Positions 19,195 to 27,563 of a DNA stretch of 64,000 bases are shown here, in pieces. Source of the DNA: Mycolicibacterium elephantis DSM 44368 (GTDB lineage: Bacteria > Actinomycetota > Actinomycetes > Mycobacteriales > Mycobacteriaceae). Made by a program: the position numbers and the translations under genes. Location of the stretch: positions 434,001 to 498,000 of the forward strand of contig NZ_ATDN01000001.1 of NCBI RefSeq assembly GCF_004014805.1, given 5' to 3'. How positions within the stretch are numbered: the stretch's first letter is position 1; each line of letters opens with the position of its first letter. The notes under the pieces are model-generated. The model did no database searches, was not told the origin of the DNA, and worked only from the letters and a program-made list of their open reading frames with translations.

Positions 19195-19301
19195 GTAGCC
19201 ACGCGCCATGGCGCTCATGTTCGCACAGCCCGGGTGGGATTTGGGAGCTATGGCCAGCGCGCGAAGGGTGGTGCCGCTCACGCCGGCGGCGCGCGAGGTG
19301 C

Positions 19302-19997
19302 CTAGAACGTCTTGACGGCCAACGGCTCGTTCTCGCCGGACACCCGGATGTCGACGGTGTGGATCGCCGAGGCCGCGATGCTGGTGGCGGCCGACAGGCC
19401 GGTCGATTCGTCGCCGGCGGGCCGCCAGGACCCGACGACCGTCTGTATGCCGTCGTGCGTCGTCACGACGATGTCGTAGCTCGCGACGTTGCGCGCCCAG
19501 TCCTTGGAGTACTGACAGGACCACCTCAGCTCGGTGCCCCACTGCTTCTCGGTGACCGCGAGTTGAGCGGTCAGCCCTTCGCGCTGGCCGGGCTGCATCG
19601 GGGCCATGGCCACCGTCTGCACCTGATCGGACGTGCGGGGGAACACCGTCGCTCCGACGACGCCGCCGACGATCGCCAGCGCGGCCGCGACCGCGACCGC
19701 CGCCGCCAGCACCGTGCGTCGGGACCGTCGCTGTCGCTCGGCCGCCAGCGAGGCCACGTTGTCGTGGTGATCGACAGCGGGCGCGTCGTCGGCGATGCCG
19801 GCCAGCTCCAGCGCCTCCTCGCGGCTGAGCGCACCGAGAATTCCGGGCATTTCGGCGAGGTCGGTGAGCTCGGCGAGGGCCTGCGGGTTGGCGGCCAGAT
19901 AGTCCTCGTAGATTCGACGCTCGTCGACGCTCAACGCACCGAGCACATAGGCGGCGTCCCAGTCGGCGAGGTTTTCGTCGGGCGTTCGGTCGGTCAT
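19302..19997 (-). CDS. Membrane anti-sigma factor (RslA/RskA-like)
   Basis: 231 aa. N-terminal anti-sigma domain (~1-75: DWDAAYVLGALSVDERRIYEDYL), a Ser/Asp linker, one transmembrane helix at ~95-120 (TVLAAAVAVAAALAIVGGVVGATVF) and an extracytoplasmic C-terminal domain (~125-231) as in RskA-type anti-sigma proteins. It starts at ATG 19997 and overlaps the sigma gene by 4 nt (ATGA), the standard coupling of sigma and anti-sigma. Unlike Mtb RslA, the HxxxCxxC zinc motif is missing: the place reads ANPQALAEL. It would bind and inhibit the adjacent sigma factor; the signal is unknown. Confidence 0.85.
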   Translation of the reverse strand: MTDRTPDENLADWDAAYVLGALSVDERRIYEDYLAANPQALAELTDLAEMPGILGALSREEALELAGIADDAPAVDHHDNVASLAAERQRRSRRTVLAAAVAVAAALAIVGGVVGATVFPRTSDQVQTVAMAPMQPGQREGLTAQLAVTEKQWGTELRWSCQYSKDWARNVASYDIVVTTHDGIQTVVGSWRPAGDESTGLSAATSIAASAIHTVDIRVSGENEPLAVKTF

Positions 19998-20506
19998 GAA
20001 ACAACCCCCTTCTCCTGCAACGCATCTCGTAACGCCCGCAACGCGTAGTGCAGCCTGGACTTGACGGTGCCGACGGGAATGCCCTCTTTCTCGGCGATGT
20101 CGGCGACGGTCTGGCCGAGGTAGTAGGCCCGCACGATCGCGGTGCGGTGCTCGGCGCTCAGCGACTTCAGTGCGTCGGCGAGCACCCACTTGTCGACCGC
20201 GGAGCCGATCGTGTCGGCCGACGGCGGCTCGGGCACATTGCCGGTCTGTAGTTCACGACCGAAGCGTGCGCTGCGCCGGTCGTCGATCACCTGGTTGCGG
20301 GCGACGGTGAACAGCCAGGCGCGCACCGAGTCGCTCGGCTGGGCCAGCAGCTCGGGTTTACGCCACAGGCGCAGCAGCGATTCCTGCACCACGTCCTCGG
20401 CGAACGGCATGTCTCCCCGGGTGAGCCGCAGGACATAGCGCAGCAGCGACTGACCGTGCGCGTCGTGAATCGCGCGCAACAGTGCGGCCTGGTCGGGCTC
20501 GGTCAC
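19994..20506 (-). CDS. sigL: ECF RNA polymerase sigma factor, SigL-like
   Basis: 170-aa ECF sigma factor. Region 2 at ~15-80 (GDMPFAEDVVQESLLRLWR, VRAWLFTVARNQVIDDRRSAR, the -10 recognition part) and region 4 at ~110-165 (LSAEHRTAIVRAYYLGQTVADIAEKEGIPVGTVKSRLHYALRALR, the -35 helix-turn-helix; given here as two adjoining motifs) are complete. The start is GTG at 20506. Pairing with a membrane anti-sigma and overall size fit SigL of M. tuberculosis (Rv0735), though SigK or SigM cannot be excluded from sequence alone. Such pairs are usually autoregulated; I could not identify the promoter. Confidence 0.8.
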   Translation of the reverse strand: MTEPDQAALLRAIHDAHGQSLLRYVLRLTRGDMPFAEDVVQESLLRLWRKPELLAQPSDSVRAWLFTVARNQVIDDRRSARFGRELQTGNVPEPPSADTIGSAVDKWVLADALKSLSAEHRTAIVRAYYLGQTVADIAEKEGIPVGTVKSRLHYALRALRDALQEKGVVS

Positions 20507-20574
20507 CCGTCAATGTTGACGCCGAGTGTGGGCTCGTGCCACGCCAACGCGCGAAAAGTGTGCGGGTAACCCAC

Positions 20575-20623
20575 GTTCGGCGGAGACGTAAGGCCGTCGT
20601 GCGCACCGCCTGTTCCGCCGAAC
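20575..20623. terminator. Hairpin downstream of the CBS-domain gene
   Basis: A perfect 10-bp inverted repeat, GTTCGGCGGA at 20575-20584 and TCCGCCGAAC at 20614-20623, sits immediately after the stop codon of the minus-strand CBS gene and upstream of the sigma factor gene. It could end CBS transcription before the sigma gene. Confidence 0.5.
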
Positions 20624-21024
20624 TAGTCGACATCGTCCTCGGTGCAGTAGACGCCCAGCAGGTCACGGGCCGACACGATGCCGGCCAGCCTGCCGTCCTG
20701 CTCGACGAGGATGTGCCGGATGTAGCGGTCCATCATGCGGATCGCCACCTCTTGGACGGTCGCATTGGCGTCACACCAGACCAGCTTCTTGGCGGCGACG
20801 TCTCGGGCTCGGACCGCAGCCGGGTCCTGGCCGGAGGCGATGACGCGAACGACGTCGCGCTCGCTCAGTAGCGCGACGGGGGAATCCTCGTCACCCACGA
20901 CGACGGCGCCGAACTCGCCTTCGGTCAGCGCCTTGGCGGCGTCGGCGATCGTGGCGTCGGCCGGGATGCGTGCGACCGGGTCGCCGATGACCGTCGAAAC
21001 GGGGATCGAATCTATGGCACCCAT
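20623..21024 (-). CDS. Two-CBS-domain protein
   Basis: 133 aa made almost wholly of a CBS pair: first CBS at ~8-65 (ARIPADATIADAAKALTE, LLSERDVVRVIASG), second at ~72-128 (LVWCDANATVQEVAIRMMD, AGIVSARDLLGVY). CBS pairs bind adenine nucleotides and act as sensor modules; stand-alone forms are numerous in mycobacteria. It lies between the sigma gene and birA on the same strand; its partner is unknown. Confidence 0.88.
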   Translation of the reverse strand: MGAIDSIPVSTVIGDPVARIPADATIADAAKALTEGEFGAVVVGDEDSPVALLSERDVVRVIASGQDPAAVRARDVAAKKLVWCDANATVQEVAIRMMDRYIRHILVEQDGRLAGIVSARDLLGVYCTEDDVD

Positions 21025-21053
21025 CTCACCATGCTCCCATCGTCGGCGAGGGG

Positions 21054-21860
21054 TCAGCGCACATGCACGATGTCGGCGGCCGACAGGGCGACGGTCTCGG
21101 TGCCGCAGTCGAGGACGAGGCGCCCCTCGTGGTCGATCGACTGCGCCGTGCCGACGAGCGTGCGGTCACCGGGCAGCACCGCGGACACGGTCGCGCCGAT
21201 CGTCGTGCTCTTGGCGCGGTAGTCGGCGACCAACTGCTCGTCGTAACCACCGGCCCGGCGCCAGCCGATGACGCGCCTGCCGAGTTCGGACAGCAGCGTG
21301 CTGGCCAGCCGGTCGCGGTCGGGGGCCGCCACACCCGCGTCGAGCAGCGACACCGCCACCGGGTCGCCCGCCTCCTCGGCGCTCAGCGTCACGTTGAGGC
21401 CGATGCCGACGACGACCGCCGTGCGCGACTCGGTGACCTCGGTGAAGATGCCCGCCAGCTTGCGGTCGCCGAGCACGACGTCGTTGGGCCACTTGAGGCC
21501 GGGCCGGACGTCGGTTTCGGCCGCCACCGCATCGACCACGGCGACCCCGGCAGCCAGCGGCAGCCAACCCCAGTGCTCGACCGGTACGTCCGCGGTGGAC
21601 ACCCCCACCGACAGGAGTATCGCCGCGCGCGGGGCCGCCGACCACGTTCTGCCCATCCGCCCGCGCCCGGCGGTCTGGTGTTCGGCGATCAGGACCACCC
21701 CGTCGATGTCCCCACCCGCTTCGGCACGGGCGAGCAGGTCGGCGTTGGTGGATCCGGTCTCCTCGACCACCTCGAGGTAACGCCATGGTTGCCCGGGCGC
21801 CACCACCTCCTCACGCAACTTCGCTACCCGTAGTGGCCGTCGCAGGCTGTCCCGTTCCAT
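21054..21860 (-). CDS. birA: Biotin--[acetyl-CoA-carboxylase] ligase BirA
   Basis: 268-aa biotin protein ligase. It makes biotinyl-5'-AMP and biotinylates carrier proteins of acyl-CoA carboxylases. Motifs: TGSTNADLLARA (~45), biotin-binding AGRGRMGRTWSA (~80), KWPNDVVLGDRKLAGI (~135) and a small C-terminal SH3-like domain (VGTAQSIDHEGRLVL). No N-terminal DNA-binding domain, so it is the monofunctional (group I) form. The open frame extends upstream to 21962, but the ATG at 21860 gives the usual length. Confidence 0.93.
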   Translation of the reverse strand: MERDSLRRPLRVAKLREEVVAPGQPWRYLEVVEETGSTNADLLARAEAGGDIDGVVLIAEHQTAGRGRMGRTWSAAPRAAILLSVGVSTADVPVEHWGWLPLAAGVAVVDAVAAETDVRPGLKWPNDVVLGDRKLAGIFTEVTESRTAVVVGIGLNVTLSAEEAGDPVAVSLLDAGVAAPDRDRLASTLLSELGRRVIGWRRAGGYDEQLVADYRAKSTTIGATVSAVLPGDRTLVGTAQSIDHEGRLVLDCGTETVALSAADIVHVR

Positions 21861-21915
21861 GAGGCGCAGTCTAGGGACCGCGAGCTGCGCTGATGGGCTA
21901 AACGCTTGGCGAACC

Positions 21916-23091
21916 TCAGTCCAACAACTCGCGCACCACCGCGTCGGCCAGCAGCCGCCCACGGTCGGTGAGCACCAGCCGCTCGGACACCACGGTCGCC
22001 AGCCCGTCCTCGACGACCGTCGCGGCCCGGCGTTGTTCGGTCTCGCTCAACAGCGCCACGGGCAGCCCGTCGCGCAGCCGCACGCGCAGCATCACGTCCT
22101 CGGTGTGGCGGGCGCCGTCGTCCAGCAGCTCGTAGTCGGCCACGGGCAGCCGCCCGTCGGCCAAGGATTGCGCATAGGCATTGGGGTGCTTGACATTCCA
22201 CCACCGGATCGCACCGACGAAGCCGTGCGCACCCGGCCCGGCGCCCCACCATTGGCCGCCGTTCCAGTAGCCGATGTTGTGTCGGCACTCGCCGCCGGGC
22301 CGGCACCAGTTCGACACCTCGTACCAGGCGAAGCCGGCCGCCGACAGCCGGGCATCGAGCAGTTCGTAGCGGTGGGCCAGTTCGTCGTTGTCCGGCGTGG
22401 AAAGCTCGCCCCGGCGCACCCGCCGCGCCAGCGCGGTGCCGTCCTCGACCACCAGCGCGTATCCGGACACGTGGTCGACGCCGGCTGCGACAGCGGCCTC
22501 CACCGAGCGCAGCAGATCGTCGTCGCTCTCCCCCGGCGTGCCGTAGATCAAGTCGAGGTTGACGTGCTCGAACCCGGCGCCGCGGGCTTCGCGGGCCGCC
22601 TCCAGCGCGCGGCCCGGCGAGTGCACGCGGTCCAGCACCGCGAGCACGTGCGCGGCGGTGGACTGCATGCCCAGCGACACCCGGGTGAAGCCGGCGGCGC
22701 GCAGTTGGGCGAAGAACTCCGCCGAGGTCGACTCGGGGTTGGCTTCCGTGGTGATCTCGGCGTCGGGTGCCAGCACGAAGTGCTCGCGGATCGCATCCAG
22801 GACCGCCGCAAGGCCCGCGGCGCCCAGCAGCGACGGCGTCCCGCCACCGACGAACACGGTGTCGACCGGCGGCGGCGACCCCAGCCGTGCGGCGGCCAGG
22901 CGCAGCTCGGTGCGCAGCCCGGCCAGGTATCCGTCCGGGTTCGCGCCGCCCAACTCGGCGGGCGTGTAGGTGTTGAAGTCGCAATAACCGCAGCGCGTCG
23001 CGCAGAACGGCACGTGCACGTAGATGCCGAACGCGCCGCCTGGCGTCAGCGCCAGGGTGGGCAGTGCCGCGGACGCGGTTCGGGTGGTCAT
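21916..23091 (-). CDS. hemW: HemW-type radical SAM protein (HemN-like)
   Basis: 391-aa radical SAM enzyme. The cluster motif CxxxCxxC is at ~28-36 (FCATRCGYCDFN), with GGGTPSLL and ITTEANPESTS SAM-binding strands, DLIYGTPGESDDD, and a C-terminal HemN domain. In most bacteria this form (HemW) is a heme chaperone rather than the anaerobic coproporphyrinogen oxidase; the Mtb counterpart is annotated hemN (Rv2388c). It is divergent from the sulfite reductase leader region. Confidence 0.9.
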   Translation of the reverse strand: MTTRTASAALPTLALTPGGAFGIYVHVPFCATRCGYCDFNTYTPAELGGANPDGYLAGLRTELRLAAARLGSPPPVDTVFVGGGTPSLLGAAGLAAVLDAIREHFVLAPDAEITTEANPESTSAEFFAQLRAAGFTRVSLGMQSTAAHVLAVLDRVHSPGRALEAAREARGAGFEHVNLDLIYGTPGESDDDLLRSVEAAVAAGVDHVSGYALVVEDGTALARRVRRGELSTPDNDELAHRYELLDARLSAAGFAWYEVSNWCRPGGECRHNIGYWNGGQWWGAGPGAHGFVGAIRWWNVKHPNAYAQSLADGRLPVADYELLDDGARHTEDVMLRVRLRDGLPVALLSETEQRRAATVVEDGLATVVSERLVLTDRGRLLADAVVRELLD

Positions 23092-23182
23092 GAGGCCAGT
23101 TTCCCAGAAGAGTTCTGCTCACCTTGAGCGCAAATATGGGCCGGTTAGGGCACACGGCCTAGTTCGTGGCACAATTGGCGCC

Positions 23183-23275
23183 GTGACTGCCGCACGCATC
23201 TTCCCCCGCATTTCGCTGGTGGCGCGTCGGCACGTCGATTTCAAGCGCGTTTGTACCTGTTGTTGTCTGCCCTGA
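23183..23275 (+). CDS. Leaderless poly-cysteine leader peptide upstream of nirA
   Basis: 30-codon ORF starting at GTG 23183 and ending ...RVCTCCCLP-stop, so four Cys codons lie within the last seven sense codons. A -10-like ACAATT (23171-23176) sits 6 nt before the GTG, and there is no Shine-Dalgarno, which fits a leaderless transcript beginning at the start codon. Known precedent: poly-Cys leaderless ORFs act as cysteine-responsive attenuators of sulfur operons in M. smegmatis and M. tuberculosis. It lies 122 nt upstream of nirA. When cysteine is short, slow decoding of the Cys run would change leader folding and raise nirA-cysH-che1 expression (inferred). Confidence 0.8.
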   Translation: MTAARIFPRISLVARRHVDFKRVCTCCCLP

Positions 23276-23373
23276 CGCGCTGATCACGGACCCCAGCCCA
23301 CCAACCTCTTCTAGCTGGCCGCCGGATCTGCGCCGCCGGACAGCTCCCCGGTGACACGCGCGATCCGAACGCC

Positions 23374-23390
23374 GGCTCCACGAAGGAGCC
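23374..23390 (+). promoter_or_regulatory. Shine-Dalgarno-masking hairpin in the nirA leader
   Basis: Arms GGCTCC (23374-23379) and GGAGCC (23385-23390) pair around the loop ACGAA. The nirA ribosome site (GAAGGAG, 23382-23388) lies in the loop and 3' arm, only 10 nt before the ATG at 23398. Further upstream a longer stem can form between AGCTG near 23313 and CAGCT near 23341. This looks like the switch read by the poly-Cys leader peptide. Confidence 0.55.
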
Positions 23391-23397
23391 AAACCCT

Positions 23398-25071
23398 ATG
23401 ACTCAGGCAAAAGCCAAACCGGCCCGCAAGCCACGCGCCGAAGGCCAGTGGGCGCTCGGTTACCGCGAGCCGCTCAACGCCAACGAGCAGCTCAAGAAGG
23501 ACGACAACCCGCTCAACGTGCGGGACCGCATCATCAACATCTACGCCAAGACCGGTTTCGACGGCATCGACAAGACCGACCTGCGCGGCCGGTTCCGCTG
23601 GATGGGCCTGTATACGCAGCGTGAGCAGGGCTACGACGGCACCTGGACCGGCGACGAGAACGCCGACCTGCTGGAAGCCAAGTACTTCATGATGCGGGTC
23701 CGCTGCGACGGCAAGGCGCTGTCCACCGCCGCGCTGCGCACCCTGGGCCAGATCTCCACCGAGTTCGCCCGCGACACCGCCGACATCACCGACCGGATGA
23801 ACCTGCAGTACCACTGGCTGGAGATCGAGAACGTCCCCGAGATCTGGCGCCGCCTCGACGAGGTCGGGCTGCAGACCACCGAGGCCTGCGGTGACTGCCC
23901 GCGCGGCATGCTGGGCTCACCACTGGCGGGGCTCTCCCTCGACGAGGTGCTCGACCCGTCGCCGGCGCTCGACGAGATCGTCCGCCGCTACATCAACAAC
24001 CCCGAGTACGCCAACCTGCCGCGCAAATACAAGACCGCGGTCTCGGGCCTGCAGGACGTGGCCCACGAGGTCAACGACATCTCGTTCATCGGGGTGAACC
24101 ATCCCGAACACGGCCCCGGGCTGGACCTGTGGGTGGGCGGTGGCCTGTCCACCAACCCGATGCTGGCGCAACGGCTCGGCGCCTGGGTGCCGCTGGATGA
24201 GGTGCCCGACGTCTGGGAAGCGGTCACCGCGCTGTTCCGCGACTACGGTTACCGCCGGCTGCGGTCCAAGGCGCGGCTGAAGTTCCTGATCAAGGACTGG
24301 GGCCCGGAAAAGTTCCGCGAAGTTCTCGAAACCGAGTTCCTCAAGCGGCCGCTGATCGACGGACCGGCGCCCAAACCGGTCAAGCATCCGATCGACCACG
24401 TCGGCGTGCAGAAGCTGAAGAACGGTCGCAACGCCGTCGGCGTGGCCCCCATCGCCGGCCGGGTGTCGGGCACCATCCTGACCGCGGTCGCCGACCTCAT
24501 GGAGAAAGCCGGCTCCGATCGTGCCCGGTTCACGCCCTACCAGAAGCTGATCATCCTGGACGTGCCCGACGACAAGCTCGACGAGTTCACCGCCGGGCTG
24601 GCCAAGCTGGGGTTGCCCGCCGAGCCGACCCATTGGCGCAAGAACCTGATGGCCTGCACCGGCATCGAGTTCTGCAAGCTGTCGTTCACCGAGACCCGCA
24701 CCCGGGCCCAGGTCCTGGTGCCCGAGCTGGAGAAGCGGCTCGAGGACATCAACGCCCAGCTCGACGTGCCGATCACGATCAACCTCAACGGTTGCCCGAA
24801 CTCGTGCGCGCGCATCCAGGTGGCCGACATCGGTTTCAAGGGTCAGATCGTCGACGACGGCGACGGGCCCGAGGAGGGGTTCCAGGTGCACCTGGGCGGC
24901 AGCCTGGGCCTGGACAGCGGGTTCGGTCGCAAGCTGCGCCAGCACAAGGTGCTGTCGAAGGACCTCGGCGACTACATCGACAGGGTGGTCCGCAACTTCG
25001 TGAAACAACGCGAGGACGGCGAGCGTTTCGCTACGTGGGCGATGCGAGCCGAGGAGGCGGATCTGCGGTGA
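23398..25071 (+). CDS. nirA: Ferredoxin-dependent sulfite reductase NirA/Sir
   Basis: 557-aa assimilatory sulfite reductase, which reduces sulfite to sulfide with six electrons from ferredoxin. It carries siroheme and a [4Fe-4S] cluster; the cluster ligands are C420 and C426 (ACTGIEFCKLS) and C466 and C470 (NGCPNSC). Two ferrodoxin-like half domains are present (GLYTQREQG near 70; GVAPIAGRVSG near 345). Y72 in GLYTQ and Cys in ACGDCPRG correspond to the region of the Tyr-Cys crosslink described for Mtb NirA. It is the first gene of nirA-cysH-che1; cysH overlaps by 4 nt. Mtb homologue: Rv2391. Confidence 0.95.
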   Translation: MTQAKAKPARKPRAEGQWALGYREPLNANEQLKKDDNPLNVRDRIINIYAKTGFDGIDKTDLRGRFRWMGLYTQREQGYDGTWTGDENADLLEAKYFMMRVRCDGKALSTAALRTLGQISTEFARDTADITDRMNLQYHWLEIENVPEIWRRLDEVGLQTTEACGDCPRGMLGSPLAGLSLDEVLDPSPALDEIVRRYINNPEYANLPRKYKTAVSGLQDVAHEVNDISFIGVNHPEHGPGLDLWVGGGLSTNPMLAQRLGAWVPLDEVPDVWEAVTALFRDYGYRRLRSKARLKFLIKDWGPEKFREVLETEFLKRPLIDGPAPKPVKHPIDHVGVQKLKNGRNAVGVAPIAGRVSGTILTAVADLMEKAGSDRARFTPYQKLIILDVPDDKLDEFTAGLAKLGLPAEPTHWRKNLMACTGIEFCKLSFTETRTRAQVLVPELEKRLEDINAQLDVPITINLNGCPNSCARIQVADIGFKGQIVDDGDGPEEGFQVHLGGSLGLDSGFGRKLRQHKVLSKDLGDYIDRVVRNFVKQREDGERFATWAMRAEEADLR

Positions 25072-25772
25072 CCGAGGTGCTGTCCGACACAGACTTACAG
25101 GCGCTGGCCGAGCGCGCGGCCAGGGAACTCGACGGCGCCGGCGCCGAGGACCTGCTGCGCTGGACCGACGAGAACTTCCGCGGCAACTACATCGTGGCGT
25201 CCAACATGCAGGACGCGGTGCTGGTCGATCTGGCCGCGAAGGTGCGACCCGGGGTCGATGTGCTGTTCCTGGACACCGGCTATCACTTCGCGGAGACGAT
25301 CGGTACCCGCGACGCCGTGGCGGCGGTCTACGACGTGAACGTGGTCAACGTCACCCCCGAGAACTCGGTGGCGCGCCAGGACGAGCTTTACGGCAAGGAC
25401 CTGTTCGCCCGCGAGCCCAACGAATGCTGCCGGATGCGCAAGGTCGAGCCGTTGAGCAAGGCGCTGCGCGGATATTCGGCGTGGGTCACGGGCATTCGGC
25501 GGGTGGAGGCGCCGACGCGCGCGAACGCACCGCTGATCAGCTGGGACAAGGCGTTCGGGCTGGTGAAGATCAACCCGTTGGCGGCGTGGACCGACGAGGA
25601 CATGCAGAACTACATCGACGCCAACGGTGTGCTGGTCAATCCGCTTGTGGACGAAGGCTATCCGTCGATCGGCTGCGCCCCGTGCACGGCGAAGCCCGTC
25701 GACGGCGCCGATCCGCGAAGCGGCCGCTGGGCGGGCACCGGCAAGATCGAATGCGGACTGCACGCTTCGTGA
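25068..25772 (+). CDS. cysH: Adenylylsulfate (APS) reductase CysH
   Basis: 234 aa. Reduces APS to sulfite with thioredoxin. PAPS-reductase fold with the [4Fe-4S] cysteines of the APS-specific type: NECCRMRK (~120) and GCAPCT (~203), followed by the C-terminal catalytic motif ECGLH. P-loop-like VASNMQDAVL lies near 45 and LDTGYHFAET near 65. The GTG start at 25068 overlaps the nirA stop as GTGA; the long open frame upstream of it is an overlap with nirA and not coding. Next gene che1 overlaps by 4 nt. Confidence 0.95.
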   Translation: MTEVLSDTDLQALAERAARELDGAGAEDLLRWTDENFRGNYIVASNMQDAVLVDLAAKVRPGVDVLFLDTGYHFAETIGTRDAVAAVYDVNVVNVTPENSVARQDELYGKDLFAREPNECCRMRKVEPLSKALRGYSAWVTGIRRVEAPTRANAPLISWDKAFGLVKINPLAAWTDEDMQNYIDANGVLVNPLVDEGYPSIGCAPCTAKPVDGADPRSGRWAGTGKIECGLHAS

Positions 25773-26473
25773 CGCTCATCCTGACCGCGCACGGCAGCGT
25801 CGATCCGCGCTCGGCGGCGGTGACGCATGCGGTCGCGGGCCGAATCCGGCGCCTGCGGCCCTGGTTGGACGTGCGCCCGGCGTTTCTGGAGAAGGCGTCG
25901 CCCAGCCTGAGCGACGTGCTGGCGGGCGTGACCGGGCACGGAATCGTGGTGCCGTTCCTGCTGGCCGACGCCTACCACGCGCGCATCGACCTGCCCTCGG
26001 TGATCGAGGCCTCCGGGGCCGACGTGGAACAGGCCGGCGTGCTGGGACAGGACCCGGCGCTGCTGTCGGTGCTGCGGCAGCGACTCGCCGAGAGCGGGGT
26101 GTCTCCCGACGACGACGGGCTCGGGGTGGTCGTGGTCGCCGTCGGTTCGTCGAGCGCCACCGCCAACGCGCACACCGCCGCCGTGGCCAAGGCACTGCAC
26201 ACCGGAACCCGTTGGCCGGGCACCGAAGTCGCGTTCGCGACCGGCCCGTATCCCGCCGTCCATGACGCCACGCAGACGCTGCGAGCCAGAGGGGCACGAC
26301 GCCTGGTGATCGCACCGTGGTTCCTGGCGCACGGCCGTATCACCGACCGGGTGGCGAACTACGCTGCCGCGCACGGCATTCCGATGGCCGAGCCGCTGGG
26401 CTCGCACAATCTCGTCGCCGCCACGGTGCTGGACAGGTTCGACGCGCTGAGCACCGCCAGCGTGGCGGCCTAG
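25769..26473 (+). CDS. che1: Sirohydrochlorin ferrochelatase (Che1/SirB family)
   Basis: 234-aa CbiX/SirB-type chelatase with two similar halves: LILTAHGSVDPRS at the start and VVVVAVGSSSATANAH about residue 118. Inserts iron into sirohydrochlorin to give siroheme, the cofactor of the sulfite reductase two genes upstream, so its place in the operon is functional. Metal-binding His in TAHGS is present. GTG start at 25769 overlaps the cysH stop (GTGA). Ends 2 bp from the cysA stop of the convergent operon. Confidence 0.9.
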   Translation: MTLILTAHGSVDPRSAAVTHAVAGRIRRLRPWLDVRPAFLEKASPSLSDVLAGVTGHGIVVPFLLADAYHARIDLPSVIEASGADVEQAGVLGQDPALLSVLRQRLAESGVSPDDDGLGVVVVAVGSSSATANAHTAAVAKALHTGTRWPGTEVAFATGPYPAVHDATQTLRARGARRLVIAPWFLAHGRITDRVANYAAAHGIPMAEPLGSHNLVAATVLDRFDALSTASVAA

Positions 26474-26474
26474 T

Positions 26475-27548
26475 TCACTCTTCGCGAGCAGTCGCGAAAT
26501 CCCCTACTTTCTCGCTCTGTAGGGGGTTTTCATGACTGCTCGCGCCGCCGGGAGGAATCGCCGGGACCCGGGTGGCGCGCACGTAGACGGTGTCGCCGGG
26601 CTTCAACGCCAACGCTTCGGCGTCGCCACGGGTGATCTGCGCGGTGAACGAGGTGTTGGTCGCGCCGTTGGTGAGCTCGAGACGAACCTCGAAGCCCAGC
26701 ATGACGATTCGGTCGATGGTGGCCCGCACCACGCCGGTGGCGGCGACGGAGTCCTCGCTCGCCGCGATCGCCATCTCCGGGCTGCGCCCGACGCGGATGT
26801 CGTGGGGTCGCACCAGGCTGCCGTTCAGCGAGGACACCGCGCCGAGAAACGACATCACGAACGCGTTGGCGGGTTCGTCGTAAACCTCTGTCGGGGAACC
26901 GACTTGCTCGATGCGTCCCTGGTTGAGCACGGCGATGCGGTCGGCCACATCCAGCGCCTCGGACTGGTCGTGGGTGACCAGCACGGTGGTGACGTGCACC
27001 TCCTCATGCAGGCGCCGCAGCCAGACCCGCAGATCCTCACGGACCTTGGCGTCCAGCGCACCGAACGGCTCGTCGAGCAACAGCACTTCGGGGTTCACGG
27101 CCAGTGCGCGCGCCAGCGCCATGCGCTGCCGCTGCCCGCCGGAGAGCTGGTTCGGGTAGCGGGTCTGAAAACCGGCCAGCCCCACCACTTCCAGGAGGTT
27201 GTCGACCTTCTCCTTGATCTCGGCTTTCGGCCGCTTGCGGATCTTGAGGCCGAACGCCACGTTGTCCCGCACGTTCAGATGCTTGAACGCCGCATAATGC
27301 TGAAACACGAACCCGATCCCGCGCCGTTGCGGCGGCACATCGGTGACATCGCGACCGTTGATCGTGATCGTCCCGGTGTCGGGTCGGTCCAGGCCCGCGA
27401 TCGCGCGCAACAGCGTCGACTTGCCCGAACCGCTGGGCCCGAGCAGCGCCGTCAAGGACCCCGACGGCACGTCGAAGTCGACGTTGTCCAGTGCGGCGAA
27501 GTCGCCATAACGCTTGTTGGCGCCTCGCACGGTGATCGCATTGGTCAT
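26475..27548 (-). CDS. cysA: Sulfate ABC transporter ATP-binding protein CysA
   Basis: 357-aa ATPase that drives sulfate/thiosulfate import with CysT, CysW and SubI. Walker [10 protein letters not shown] (~36-44), Q-loop FVFQHYAAF, signature [14 protein letters not shown] (~135), Walker [12 protein letters not shown] (~158), H-loop VTHDQSEA (~193), and a C-terminal regulatory TOBE-type domain (~240-345). The last ~25 residues (SSHENPLQ...FATAREE) are encoded by the terminator hairpin and look like read-out of non-coding sequence. Last gene of subI-cysT-cysW-cysA. Confidence 0.95.
   Translation of the reverse strand: MTNAITVRGANKRYGDFAALDNVDFDVPSGSLTALLGPSGSGKSTLLRAIAGLDRPDTGTITINGRDVTDVPPQRRGIGFVFQHYAAFKHLNVRDNVAFGLKIRKRPKAEIKEKVDNLLEVVGLAGFQTRYPNQLSGGQRQRMALARALAVNPEVLLLDEPFGALDAKVREDLRVWLRRLHEEVHVTTVLVTHDQSEALDVADRIAVLNQGRIEQVGSPTEVYDEPANAFVMSFLGAVSSLNGSLVRPHDIRVGRSPEMAIAASEDSVAATGVVRATIDRIVMLGFEVRLELTNGATNTSFTAQITRGDAEALALKPGDTVYVRATRVPAIPPGGASSHENPLQSEKVGDFATAREE
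26483..26544. terminator. Long hairpin between convergent che1 and cysA (inside the cysA 3' end)
   Basis: Near-perfect inverted repeat of about 25 bp per arm: CGCGAGCAGTC...CCCCTAC (26483-26507) against GTAGGGGG...GACTGCTCGCG (26519-26544), loop about 11 nt. It lies 10 bp after the che1 stop but within the last ~23 codons of cysA, so cysA is translated through the hairpin. Confidence 0.65.
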
Positions 27549-27563
27549 GGTGTCTCCTCGAGC

